A stretch of 23,389 bases of DNA from Rathayibacter sp. VKM Ac-2759 (GCF_009834225.1 NZ_CP047179.1:1-23389), one strand, 5' to 3'; numbered from the stretch's first letter, positions 7,735 through 15,880 are shown. The notes: a model not told the origin generated them from the letters alone. Numbers and translations are program-made.

Positions 7735-10700
7735 GAGCGGACTCCCATACTGCTGACGATTCGAACTGGGTCGTTTCCGCCGCGCGATTCGATAACGAGG
7801 CGACCATCGCGATGCAGGGCGGCAACTCGCGACGCGAGATCCTCGTCGCTTGTGCCGTTGCGCAGCGCTCTCCGTAGGCGGCGGTCTGCTTCGCTGGTGA
7901 GAGCGTGCTGGAAGAGCGCGTCAAGCGCAGCGTCGGTGTCCGCGTCGTAACTCAAGATTGTCTCTCCGAGTCGTCGCCACAGCATTCGCCTCACCCCTCG
8001 CAGACGGCCAGCGGCTGCGCTTGGTGTGGCGAGTGGCCCTTTGACAAGTTCCGCGAGGAGATCTTCATGGTCCGGTCGGTGCTCCAGCCCGGGTTCGTCT
8101 GACGTTGCTTCGAACGCTCGCAACGCCTCCAGCCCCGTAAACAATCGAGGGGCCTCGCCTGGTGAAATCCAGCCGAAGCCGTCAGTGCCTGCCTCAGTCC
8201 TGACGTAACAGAGCAGACCGTCTTGAGTGTCGGTCGCGCGTTTGGCCCTGGTGGCGTCGACCAAGTCCGGCAGCGCGGCCACGCGGGCGGTGAGTTCAGC
8301 GTCTAGAGCTTCAGCATTTCGCCAGTACTGGTAGGCAAGGCTGGAGGCGTCGACGTCCTCAGCAGAGTCCGTGTCCTCGACCGTGCCGTTATAGAGATCG
8401 GTGATGGCTTTGACTTCGTCGTTGCTGCCGAAGAACTGTTCGTCTGATCCGAACGCCTCGGCGTTGGCGGTAAGCCGGTCGGCGATCCGTTGCCGGAGGG
8501 AGAGTACAGCGTCGACCGACTCATGGAAGAACGAGTAGATGAGGACGTGGTCAGATTTTTGTCCGACTCGATCGACGCGGCCGGCGCGTTGGATGAGCCG
8601 GATGATCGCCCAGGGCAGGTCGTAATTTACGACGATATGGGCGTCTTGGAGGTTCTGTCCCTCGCTGAGGACGTCGGTCGACACGAGTACTCGCAGTTCT
8701 CCGCCGCCGGAGTCGATGTCCATATTCGGGAGAGCGTTCGAGGCTGGGGAGAATCTACGAGCTAGGCCGGTAGGGTCGTCGCTGTCTCCCGAGGCGACGC
8801 CGACGGCCAGGACACCCTCTGCATGCAACGCGGAGGCAATGTAGTTGGCGGTGTCCTTGTACTCAGTGAAGACCAGAATCTTCTCGCTCGGATGTGTCTC
8901 GCCCACGAGTTTTATTAGAGCCGCAAGTTTCGAGTCGACAGTCGGCGACCATGTTCCATAGGACGCCAGAAGCCCCCGAAGCGCCTCAGTGTCGGCCACC
9001 AAGGCATCTGTGAGGGCAGGGGTGAAAAGCTCTGGACGAACCCAGGAGACGCCTCCAGGGTTTGCCGCAGTCAGGGCCTCGTACCTGCGGCTGGGGTCGT
9101 CCCCGAGGTGCTCGGCGGTGTCCAACTCGGATTCCGTAGGGTCATTGTCATCAAGGAGGTTGTTGTCGACGATAGTCCCAGTAGGGATGGAGAGGCCCTG
9201 GTCCATTGCATACGCAAAAAGTTCATTGCGGGCGATGTGCCTGCGGAGCGACAGTATAAAGGAGTGCCCGCAGGAGGAGAGCCGCTTGTAGAACGTCGTC
9301 CGCACAAAGCCGGCGACGTTTCCGCGGCTGCGAGTAAGGTTTTCGACGTACTCCTTTTCGTGGTCATTGAGAGTGACATCGTTCGCGAGGAAAGTGCCCA
9401 TGTCGTAGCGAGGGAGCACGAGATTTTTCAGCGTGTCGAGTGTGTGGTCGTCGGCCATTATCGATGCCGGGTCGTCGACGCCGAAGGAGTGCTCGATGGG
9501 CCGGGCATGGCGGGTGGGGAACGTAAATCTGGTCCCGTCGGAAAACTCGAGGTACTTGCTGCCGTCTTCCGCTTCCAACGAGTAGTTGTTTTTGATGAAT
9601 GACCGCGTCCGTCGGACTAGATGCTCGCCCATAAGTCGTTTCCAGTCGTCCGGGTCATCGGAGCGGCGGAATGCGGCGAGGGTAGTGATCTTGCCGTCGA
9701 CTTTGTCGTACAGCTTGGGGTCGAGACGGAGTGCGTTGGTCGGCGAGATCCCGAGGTCTTCGTCCTCGTCGAGGTAGAGGGCTAGCTGGTTGGCGACGTC
9801 TGTGAAGCGGAGGTTGTAAGGGGTCGCCGTGAGGAGTAGGACGCGGCTGTCGTTGCGCTGGATGTAGTCCTGGATCGCGCGGTAGTCCTGTCGGGAATCA
9901 TTGCGTAGCGTGTGGGACTCATCGACGATGACGAACGCGTATCGGCGTAGGTCCGGAAGCACGGTGTGAGCCATGCTGTACGGCACAACGCGACCATGAA
10001 GGTCGTACGCCTCAAGGTGTTGCTCCCACATCGACACGAGGTTCCGCGGGCAGATGATGAGCGGCATATAGCCGTGCTCGTCGCGCAGCATCAGCGCGAC
10101 GGCGATACCGGTTAGTGTCTTGCCAAGGCCGACGACGTCGCCCAGCATAGTTCCTCGGCGGGTGATGATCCGGCGGGCGAGGGTCCGGACAGCGGTCGCC
10201 TGGTACTCGAGGAGTTTTTCCTCAATCTCCGAGGGAACGGAGTACTCGGCGAGCCCCTCCCGGACATCGCGGGAGAGGTCGTAACAGACTTTGAGGAAGA
10301 TTTCATAGGGCTTCCGAGGTTCGACCGTGGCCCATGACTCGTCCAGAAGGTCAAGAATTTCTGCTGTGACAGGTCGGCTGAATTTGTCCTCCCAACGCGC
10401 TTGAAACCAGTCGGCGAGGTCTTTAGCCCCGGCGCTATCGACGACGTCCACGTTGAGTTCAAGATTGTGGGTAAGCCCCGGCGCGGTCAGGTTGGACGAG
10501 CCTACGTAGCCAGTGATGGGATTCGTAACGTCCTGGCGGTGGAAAATGTAGGTCTTTCCGTGGAGCGGTCGGCGCGTGAACACCTTAATCTCGATCGCGC
10601 CGTCGGCCAGAAGTGTGCGCAACGATCCGAGGGTGGCCCTGTCTGCTGACGTCGGCAACCCGCGCATGAGCTGCACTCGCAGCTGTTCGAGCAGCTGGCT

Positions 10701-10988
10701 CTTCCGCTCACGAGCGATCGACGGATCGGCTTCGGGGCGAGGCAAGCCGTCGACTGAGGCCTGAAGCTCGTCGAGCGCTTCCTCCTGAGGTCCAGTAGCG
10801 ACCATACCGATGAGTATCCGGACGACCGGAGTGCCGATGAGAGGTTTATCGCGCACCAGCTGGTCGAAAATCTTCCAGCCGCGAAGGTTGAAGTACCCGA
10901 CTGCGGCATCCATGCGATCGAAAGCGGCGAAGGTGAGCTGCAGCTGCTCGCCAAGTCGGTGATCGATGTTGTCGAAGATTCGAGTCAT
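7731..10988 (-). CDS. PLD-nuclease/SNF2-type helicase, partner of the methyltransferase
   Basis: A 1085-residue protein with an N-terminal phospholipase D-like domain: HGK at 143-145 and GSSN at 163-166. The usual Asp of the HxKx4D motif appears to be His. An SF2/SNF2 helicase follows, with Walker A GDVVGLGKT at 283-291, DESH at 356-359, TATPYN at 387-392 and motif VI QRAGRVDRVGQ at 798-808. The C-terminal 250 residues are acidic and helical. PLD-fold nucleases cut DNA without metal, so ATP-driven translocation followed by cleavage is a reasonable model. The start ATG at 10988 has GGGGAAG upstream; an in-frame start at 11081 would add 31 unconserved-looking residues. It ends in an ATGA overlap with the methyltransferase. 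The pairing recalls the DrmD/DrmMI part of DISARM, but DrmA, DrmB and DrmC are absent. Confidence 0.92.
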   Translation of the reverse strand: MTRIFDNIDHRLGEQLQLTFAAFDRMDAAVGYFNLRGWKIFDQLVRDKPLIGTPVVRILIGMVATGPQEEALDELQASVDGLPRPEADPSIARERKSQLLEQLRVQLMRGLPTSADRATLGSLRTLLADGAIEIKVFTRRPLHGKTYIFHRQDVTNPITGYVGSSNLTAPGLTHNLELNVDVVDSAGAKDLADWFQARWEDKFSRPVTAEILDLLDESWATVEPRKPYEIFLKVCYDLSRDVREGLAEYSVPSEIEEKLLEYQATAVRTLARRIITRRGTMLGDVVGLGKTLTGIAVALMLRDEHGYMPLIICPRNLVSMWEQHLEAYDLHGRVVPYSMAHTVLPDLRRYAFVIVDESHTLRNDSRQDYRAIQDYIQRNDSRVLLLTATPYNLRFTDVANQLALYLDEDEDLGISPTNALRLDPKLYDKVDGKITTLAAFRRSDDPDDWKRLMGEHLVRRTRSFIKNNYSLEAEDGSKYLEFSDGTRFTFPTRHARPIEHSFGVDDPASIMADDHTLDTLKNLVLPRYDMGTFLANDVTLNDHEKEYVENLTRSRGNVAGFVRTTFYKRLSSCGHSFILSLRRHIARNELFAYAMDQGLSIPTGTIVDNNLLDDNDPTESELDTAEHLGDDPSRRYEALTAANPGGVSWVRPELFTPALTDALVADTEALRGLLASYGTWSPTVDSKLAALIKLVGETHPSEKILVFTEYKDTANYIASALHAEGVLAVGVASGDSDDPTGLARRFSPASNALPNMDIDSGGGELRVLVSTDVLSEGQNLQDAHIVVNYDLPWAIIRLIQRAGRVDRVGQKSDHVLIYSFFHESVDAVLSLRQRIADRLTANAEAFGSDEQFFGSNDEVKAITDLYNGTVEDTDSAEDVDASSLAYQYWRNAEALDAELTARVAALPDLVDATRAKRATDTQDGLLCYVRTEAGTDGFGWISPGEAPRLFTGLEALRAFEATSDEPGLEHRPDHEDLLAELVKGPLATPSAAAGRLRGVRRMLWRRLGETILSYDADTDAALDALFQHALTSEADRRLRRALRNGTSDEDLASRVAALHRDGRLVIESRGGNDPVRIVSSMGVRS

Positions 10989-11151
10989 CTGCTCATCTTC
11001 CCCGATCGTCAGTCCACGCAGCTGCTCAAAGGGCTTCGACCGGGGAGGATGCGCTACTGGATCGCCGTCGGGATGCGGCACGCAGTGGTTCCGCCCGCGG
11101 GCGCTAGGACCTCAGCGCGCGTGGCATCAGCGGGCCTGGCATGCTGAGCGC

Positions 11152-11883
11152 ATGCACGTGCCTAGCGATCTGCTCGCTGTTCTCGTCGATGCTGACAACG
11201 TGCCGCCCTCGAGGATCGGCGCGGTGCTGACAGAGGTTGCCCGTTTCGGTACTGCGTCCGTGAAGAGGGTCTACGGCGACTGGACGATGCCGCAGTTGAC
11301 CAGTTGGAAGGCCGCTGCGAGCGAGCACGTGATTCAGCCGATGCAGCAGTTCGCCCACACGAAGGGCAAGAACTCCACCGACAGCGCACTGATCATCGAC
11401 GCGATGGACCTGCTCTACACGCGCCGGTTCCACGGGTTCTGCATCGTGTCCTCCGACAGTGATTTCACGCGGCTTGCATCGCGTATCCGCGAGGAGGGTG
11501 TCACCGTCTACGGTTTCGGTGAGCGCAAGACCCCCGAGGCCTTCCGCAACGCCTGCGATCAGTTCACTTACCTCGACGTCCTCGGAGCTACGGTGACGGA
11601 GGCCGCTCCCCCAGCTCCCACGCGCACTCCCCCGGCTAAGTTGCGAAGCGATACCAAGCTTGTTGCAGGCTTGCGGACCAGCGTCGTGACCGCTTCCGCA
11701 GAGGACGGTTGGGCGAATCTCGCGACGGTCGGCCAGCTCATGCGCAAACGCCAGCCAGACTTCGACTCCCGCAACTGGGGCTACGCGAAACTCTCAGACC
11801 TCGTCCGAGCGACAGAACTCTTTACGATCGAAGCCATACCCTCCGGCGGGATCCGACTCCGAGACTCACGCAATTCCTCCTGA
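11152..11883 (+). CDS. NYN-domain (PIN-like) nuclease with C-terminal OST-HTH/LOTUS-like domain
   Basis: A 243-residue protein of the bacterial NYN family. The PIN-like metal site is assembled from Asp13/Asp15/Asn16 (LVDADN), Asp77 and Asp83 (STDSALIIDAMD), and Asp102/Asp104 (SSDSDF). After a proline-rich linker (about 150-165), residues 170-240 resemble an OST-HTH/LOTUS domain, ending in FTIEAIPSGGIRLRD. Such NYN-LOTUS proteins are thought to be RNases guided by RNA binding. The ATG at 11152 starts at the conserved MHVPSDLLAVLVDADN; the frame is open further upstream but that part is antisense to the helicase leader. It is divergent from the helicase-methyltransferase operon, with 163 nt between the starts, so the promoters may interact. 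Whether it belongs to that system is unknown. Confidence 0.88.
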   Translation: MHVPSDLLAVLVDADNVPPSRIGAVLTEVARFGTASVKRVYGDWTMPQLTSWKAAASEHVIQPMQQFAHTKGKNSTDSALIIDAMDLLYTRRFHGFCIVSSDSDFTRLASRIREEGVTVYGFGERKTPEAFRNACDQFTYLDVLGATVTEAAPPAPTRTPPAKLRSDTKLVAGLRTSVVTASAEDGWANLATVGQLMRKRQPDFDSRNWGYAKLSDLVRATELFTIEAIPSGGIRLRDSRNSS

Positions 11884-12164
11884 TCGAAAGTGCAGCCAGG
11901 CTTCAAGCAGCCCGTGACTTAGAACCGGCGAAGCGTGAAACCCTGGGTCTCGCCATTGCCCAGGGCGCGCCTCTGCCTCCACCGTGATGAGCTGACGCAT
12001 CGACTGCGTCATGACACCAAGCGGAGGCAACGCGACGTCAAGCCGTCACTGCTGCGCGAGCTGATGCAGCCCGAAACGCGTACCGGGACTACCGCGGTGT
12101 GTCCGACCCCGAGTGACAGGGCCACGGCTTTCTCGACGGCCGGCCCGTGCACAGACAGTAGGAA
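11884..12164. other. Gene-free stretch with two hairpins between the NYN gene and lsr2
   Basis: No convincing coding frame is present. CCCTGGG/CCCAGGG (11941-11947 and 11959-11965) form a 7-bp stem with an 11-nt loop, 57 nt after the NYN stop, and could end that transcript. TGACGCA/TGCGTCA (11993-11999 and 12005-12011) form a second 7-bp stem with a 5-nt loop; because it is a symmetric pair it could equally be a protein-binding site. Confidence 0.35.
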
Positions 12165-12206
12165 CAGCGACGGAGCTCGGAGCCGTAGCTCCGAGCTCCG
12201 TCGCTG
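12165..12206 (-). terminator. Perfect 19-bp hairpin downstream of lsr2
   Basis: Bases 12165-12183 and 12188-12206 are exact reverse complements around the 4-nt loop CGTA. The structure sits 7 nt after the lsr2 stop codon on the minus strand. No U-tract follows in either direction. Its length and perfection exceed those of the other hairpins here. Transcription termination or mRNA 3'-end protection is the simplest role. Confidence 0.7.
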
Positions 12207-12213
12207 GGTCCGC

Positions 12214-12543
12214 CTAGTGGGCGGCGTCGTACGCGTCGACGACCTCAGAGGGGATGCGGCCTCGGCTGGATACCTCGTAACCGTTCTCGCCCGCCCACTC
12301 GCGGATCGCCTTCAGGCGCTGCGGGTCGCTCTTCTTCGCGGCGGTCGCGGGGGCGTTGCTGCCGCCGCGGACGCGGCGGCCAGCGTCGGTGTACTTCTTC
12401 AGCGCCTCGGTCAGCTTCGCGGCGTTCTCCGCGGACAAGTCGATCTCGTAGTTCGCGCCATCGATCGAGAACCGTACGGTTCCGCCGCCGTCCTCGATCA
12501 AGGTGCCGTCGAGGTCGTCAACAAAAGAAAGTTTCTGTGCCAT
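12214..12543 (-). CDS. lsr2: Lsr2 nucleoid-associated xenogeneic silencer
   Basis: A 109-residue Lsr2. The N-terminal dimerisation domain (1-57) starts [14 protein letters not shown] and carries the beta-strand segments [15 protein letters not shown], followed by a short linker (58-72). The C-terminal DNA-binding domain ends with the AT-hook-like RGRIP at 94-98, which inserts into the minor groove of AT-rich DNA. Lsr2 bridges and silences horizontally acquired AT-rich genes in actinobacteria. A plasmid copy may limit the cost of the plasmid's own AT-rich genes (methyltransferase, RES toxin) or adjust host silencing; this is inference. No Shine-Dalgarno precedes the ATG. TACCAA ending 6 nt upstream could be a -10 element for a leaderless transcript, though no good -35 is visible. 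Confidence 0.96.
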   Translation of the reverse strand: MAQKLSFVDDLDGTLIEDGGGTVRFSIDGANYEIDLSAENAAKLTEALKKYTDAGRRVRGGSNAPATAAKKSDPQRLKAIREWAGENGYEVSSRGRIPSEVVDAYDAAH

Positions 12544-12614
12544 GCATCATTGGTATCAGACTTTCCCGAACAAGCGACTAGCCGCGCCCCACTAAAGCGG
12601 TCGTGGACAGGAAG

Positions 12615-13397
12615 TCATCGGTCGTAGCCGTGGCCTCGGTCCCGATTTCTGTCGCGGTCTCGGTCGGCTTGTTCCCGGGCGTGCTGCGCCAGGTTGCGTG
12701 CTTCCGCTTCCCGCTCCTCAGCAGTGCGGGGTCGTTTCAAGGTCTTCGCGAACTCCTCGATCGGCATCATGCCGGCCATGGCGCGCGCGCGAATCTCCAA
12801 CGCACGACGGAGCTCTTCCGCGCGATGTTCCGTCAATGCCCGCTCTTGAGCGCGATACCGCTCGTTTTGCCGCTGCTGCGGAATGCGCTCTCGTTGCGGT
12901 GCCCGTTGACGTGGCGCTTGTTGCAGGTTGTAGTCCTTCTCCAGCTGGGTTGCTGCGCGTTGCGCGTTCCGGAAGTCATGTCGCGCATGCCACACCTCCC
13001 CCGTCTCACTCACCCGACTCGCGACGATATGCACGTGGTCGTCGCCGTGGCGAACCATCACCCAGGGGTTGTTCGCGTACCCCATCTGCTCCGCGAACTG
13101 CTGCCCTGCGTCGGCCCACTCCTGATCCGAAAGTTTCCGATCCCCGGGCGCGCATCGTAGCGATACCTGCCAGATCGGCTTTGTAATGTCCTCTCGGGTG
13201 TGTGCGGCGGCGCGGAGATCTTGCGCCCACCGCATTCCGTCCGTCTCCCCCTCACGGCCCAGGTTCCCACCGATCACGACACCGCCACGCTGCCGCATGT
13301 AATCCTTCGTGAACTGGTGCTCGTTCGCTTTACCAGGCCCGTGCAGATACGCGGCGATATCGCCCGGACGGGATCCGCGGGTGATCTTCGCGATCAC
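12615..13397 (-). CDS. Mobilisation relaxase, MOBP-type
   Basis: A 260-residue relaxase. The N-terminal segment ITRGSRPGDIAAYLHGPGK (5-23) carries Tyr17, a candidate nicking tyrosine. The metal-binding HUH-type cluster is RHGDDHVHIV (116-125), with His117, His121 and His123. Residues 150-260 are highly charged, Arg/Gln/Glu-rich and probably helical, consistent with DNA contact. No primase or helicase domain is present, so transfer would depend on a helper conjugation system. The start GTG overlaps the mobC stop (GTGA), indicating coupled translation. Relaxases nick oriT and stay covalently bound to the transferred strand. It is short compared with many MOBP relaxases but appears complete in the catalytic core. 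Confidence 0.93.
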   Translation of the reverse strand: MIAKITRGSRPGDIAAYLHGPGKANEHQFTKDYMRQRGGVVIGGNLGREGETDGMRWAQDLRAAAHTREDITKPIWQVSLRCAPGDRKLSDQEWADAGQQFAEQMGYANNPWVMVRHGDDHVHIVASRVSETGEVWHARHDFRNAQRAATQLEKDYNLQQAPRQRAPQRERIPQQRQNERYRAQERALTEHRAEELRRALEIRARAMAGMMPIEEFAKTLKRPRTAEEREAEARNLAQHAREQADRDRDRNRDRGHGYDR

Positions 13398-13873
13398 TCC
13401 AACTCCTGCAAGCGATTCCGCACCCGCGCCAGTTCCACCCGCGTCGCCTCAATAACCTCTGCGACCGCTTTCACTGCCGACGGCGGACCGCCGCCGCGTT
13501 GCGCGATATTCAACGCTTTCGCGATCTGATTCAGATTCGATCCCGCATGCGACAGCTCCGACCGGATCTCTTGCAAGCCTTCGATCTGTTTCGGTCCCGT
13601 TCGGCCGTTGAGGTGATCCGTAATCGACTCCCGCACCCACCGACCCATCTGCCCGCGCCCATCCGCGGCCGCAGCAGCAAGCCACACCGCGTGCTCCTCC
13701 GGAGTGAGGCGCACCGCAACGGTCTTGGTCCGCTCACCGCGCGGACCCGACACCTGCTCCCCCGGAACAGGTGGGGCATCGCCCGACGATGCCCCTGCCG
13801 CCCTCGCGGCAGGTGGTGGCCCATCAACCGGCCGTCCAGGCCGGCGACGCCACCACGGGATCGAGTCAGCCAT
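13394..13873 (-). CDS. mobC: MobC-like mobilisation accessory protein
   Basis: A 159-residue MobC-family protein that helps the relaxase melt and recognise oriT. Residues 1-45 are Pro/Ala/Arg-rich and disordered. A ribbon-helix-helix segment spans about 48-90 (TKTVAVRLTPEEHAVWL, then WVRESITDHL). The MobC signature LSHAGSNLNQIAKALN is at 107-122, followed by a C-terminal helix rich in Val/Glu/Arg. GGAAGGG lies 8 nt before the ATG. The stop overlaps the relaxase GTG by 4 nt. A family match and genetic linkage to the relaxase both support the call. Confidence 0.93.
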   Translation of the reverse strand: MADSIPWWRRRPGRPVDGPPPAARAAGASSGDAPPVPGEQVSGPRGERTKTVAVRLTPEEHAVWLAAAAADGRGQMGRWVRESITDHLNGRTGPKQIEGLQEIRSELSHAGSNLNQIAKALNIAQRGGGPPSAVKAVAEVIEATRVELARVRNRLQELE

Positions 13874-14096
13874 GACGAGAGCCCTTCCGAAGCGGCCACG
13901 CGGAGGGTGACACCACAGGTGGCACGAAGCACCCCGTCAAGGGGTGCGCGCCCCGCAGGGCGAGGGATTGCTGGTACGCGCAGCGTAACGGCAATCATAC
14001 CTTGCATCGCCCCCAGCGTGTCCGACGCAGGAGAACACAGACGCGCTGGGGGCAGGGCGCCCGCGTAGCCGGCGTGACGACGTCCAGGAGGAAACG
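13874..14096. other. Candidate origin of transfer (oriT) with clustered hairpins
   Basis: This gene-free stretch lies directly upstream of mobC, where oriT is usually found. GCACCCC/GGGGTGC (13929-13947, 5-nt loop) is followed immediately by CGCCC/GGGCG (13949-13962). The sequence between and across them, GGGTGCGCGCCCCG, loosely resembles the GTGCGCCC nic core of IncQ-type origins. A longer hairpin has 10-bp arms GCCCCCAGCG at 14009-14018 and CGCTGGGGGC at 14044-14053, which extend inwards by a wobble and three more pairs. The nic site cannot be fixed by eye. These structures might also regulate the plus-strand genes starting at 14097. Confidence 0.4.
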
Positions 14097-14306
14097 TTGG
14101 CTGCGCGGGCGGCGGCACCGCGGGTGACGCGCGGCGGCCCGACCAGGGACGCCATCCGCGACGGCAACGAGCACTCACTCCCCCGACCCGGCGAGCTACT
14201 GGCGACGTCGGGGAGAGCCGGCGCCGCCACCGCTCGCGTACCGCAGCGGGAAGGTTCGGATCGGGAGGGCTGGGCGACCGGGGATCGTGTCAGTGGTCAT
14301 CGGTAG
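14097..14306 (+). CDS. Possible small Arg/Ala-rich protein with a strong ribosome binding site
   Basis: A 69-residue frame starting at TTG 14097, preceded by a perfect AGGAGG at 14086-14091 with 5-nt spacing, the strongest Shine-Dalgarno seen in the window. It ends 25 nt before the GTG of the zinc-module/GIY-YIG gene, as expected for a leading operon gene or a leader peptide. The product is basic, Arg/Ala/Gly-rich and low in complexity, with no motif I recognise. In DNA this GC-rich, open frames of this size arise by chance, so the ribosome site and position are the main support. Confidence 0.35.
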   Translation: MAARAAAPRVTRGGPTRDAIRDGNEHSLPRPGELLATSGRAGAATARVPQREGSDREGWATGDRVSGHR

Positions 14307-14331
14307 GTTCCAATCGGAGGACGGAGAAAAC

Positions 14332-15762
14332 GTGCGCGGATTAGACCCTGCCGAGGCCGAACGGATTTTGCGTGCGGCGGGTGGCATTCCTCTTGGTCCG
14401 TTTCCTGGCACGGGGGTCCCCTGGCCGTGCATTCACGAACCGTGTGGACGGACAATCTCGCCCACCTTGAGCAATGTGCGTCGAAGGGCGTCAATGTGCA
14501 GGCCATGCGCAGCAACGGCGCGCGGTGTAGCTAGGCGGGCGTCGCTAGCGGAGGCAGCAGTTGCGGAGATGCGAGCGGCCGGCTTCGATCCCCTCGACGA
14601 TTACCCGGGTACGGCCGCACCGTGGAGGAGCGTGCATTTGACTTGCGGGGAAGAACGAACCCCGACCTTGAATACCACTCGTTCCAACGGGACAGCATGC
14701 CGTCCGTGCTCACTTGCCGCTCGAGGAAACGCGGTTTGGACCAGCGAATCCGCGGTCGAATATTTCCTCGAGCAGGGCCTTCGACCTCTAGAGCCGTACC
14801 CGGGATCTTCGACGAAGAACTGGCAGGCGGTGCACCTCCAGTGCGGACGAATCGTGTCCCCCCGCCTAGGCAACCTCTACGCCGGCCAAGGGCCCTGCAG
14901 GGAATGCGGACAAGAAGCGACTCACAAAGCTCTGCTTCTCCCCGAAGAGGAAGCCGCCGCGGTCATGAAAAAAGCGGGACTGGTACCGTTGGAGCCCTAT
15001 CCCGGAGTGGATGCGCCATGGCTGTGCCAGCATGAACGTTGCGGCGGCGAAGTTCGTCCGTCTTTGACGAACACTAAGCGGGGGCAGGGAGGCTGCCCCT
15101 CCTGCGCCGCGAAAGACGCTTCCGAGCGCAACCGGATGCCCGAGGAAGACGCACGCCAAATCATGACACAGCACGACCTCACGCCAATCGCGGCTTACAA
15201 GAACAGCTTCAGTCCGTGGCCATCACGCCACAAGTGCGGAAACATAGTCAGCCCGGCCCTGCAGAACATTAAAATCGGTAAGGGAATCTGCCGATATTGC
15301 TTCAGCAACTTCGCCTATGACGGTCCAGCGACGCTCTACCTCGTCGCCGACCGAGACGCGGTAAAAATTGGCTGCGCCGGACGGGACACCGACCGTATCC
15401 CCAGTCACGAGAGACGCGGATGGGTCCTCGTGTGGACGATGGATACACCAACAGGCGACGACGCCTACAACTTGGAACAGGCAGTCCTCAACTGGTGGAA
15501 GAACGACCTGCACCTCTCGCCCGCCTACACCGCAGCGGCCATGCCGCAGGGCGGCTTCAGCGAAACCGCCTGGTGGGACGAAATCTCGCCCGGTTCGGTA
15601 CTCCGCAAAGCGCAACAGCTCGCCGGGGAGTACGGCCTCGGAGAGCTCCCGTTCCGCTGCACGCCGTTTCTTCTCGAGAGACCCACACAGACGTCCAGCG
15701 CTCTCGGACGACGTGCGCGCTCTCGCAAACCCTCACCAAGCCAACTCTCGCTTTTCGACTGA
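14332..15762 (+). CDS. Five tandem zinc-module protein with C-terminal GIY-YIG-like nuclease domain
   Basis: A 476-residue protein. Five repeats of about 66 residues each read roughly GLxPLxPYPGxxxPW, then His, a Cys 2-3 residues on, 17 residues, then CxxC. The His positions are 35, 102, 168, 234 and 300; the His-x2-Cys becomes His-x-Cys only in the fifth copy, and the spacing from that Cys to the CxxC is 18 in every copy. The C-terminal domain (about 330-400) has LYLV at 335-338, VKIG at 344-347, an Arg and His downstream, and Glu382 in a NLEQAVLNWW helix, matching T5orf172/MUG113-type GIY-YIG folds. The modules probably read DNA and the domain cuts it, as in some phage homing-type nucleases. 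GTG 14332 has GGAGG and GGAG upstream; GTG 14287 is a poorer alternative. Confidence 0.8.
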   Translation: MRGLDPAEAERILRAAGGIPLGPFPGTGVPWPCIHEPCGRTISPTLSNVRRRASMCRPCAATARGVARRASLAEAAVAEMRAAGFDPLDDYPGTAAPWRSVHLTCGEERTPTLNTTRSNGTACRPCSLAARGNAVWTSESAVEYFLEQGLRPLEPYPGSSTKNWQAVHLQCGRIVSPRLGNLYAGQGPCRECGQEATHKALLLPEEEAAAVMKKAGLVPLEPYPGVDAPWLCQHERCGGEVRPSLTNTKRGQGGCPSCAAKDASERNRMPEEDARQIMTQHDLTPIAAYKNSFSPWPSRHKCGNIVSPALQNIKIGKGICRYCFSNFAYDGPATLYLVADRDAVKIGCAGRDTDRIPSHERRGWVLVWTMDTPTGDDAYNLEQAVLNWWKNDLHLSPAYTAAAMPQGGFSETAWWDEISPGSVLRKAQQLAGEYGLGELPFRCTPFLLERPTQTSSALGRRARSRKPSPSQLSLFD

Positions 15763-15880
15763 ACACCATTCCTTGTCGCTCAATCGAGGTGACGATCCTC
15801 GTTCTCCGCGAGGAGCGCGGCGGTGCGCAGAAGTAACGCTGCGAGATTGATGTCGAGGTCGCCGTCCAAAGCAGAACCAG

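Noticed and set aside
5014..10988. Full DISARM or BREX system
   Set aside because: No DrmA, DrmB, DrmC, PglZ or BrxC gene is present; only the methyltransferase and the PLD-helicase are.
10966..11151. N-terminal extension of the NYN protein
   Set aside because: It is antisense to the helicase start, and NYN homology begins right after the ATG at 11152.
13531..14230. Minus-strand open frames of 97 and 215 codons across the candidate oriT
   Set aside because: Composition is Arg/Pro-rich and low in complexity, no start signal is evident, and the longer one overlaps mobC.
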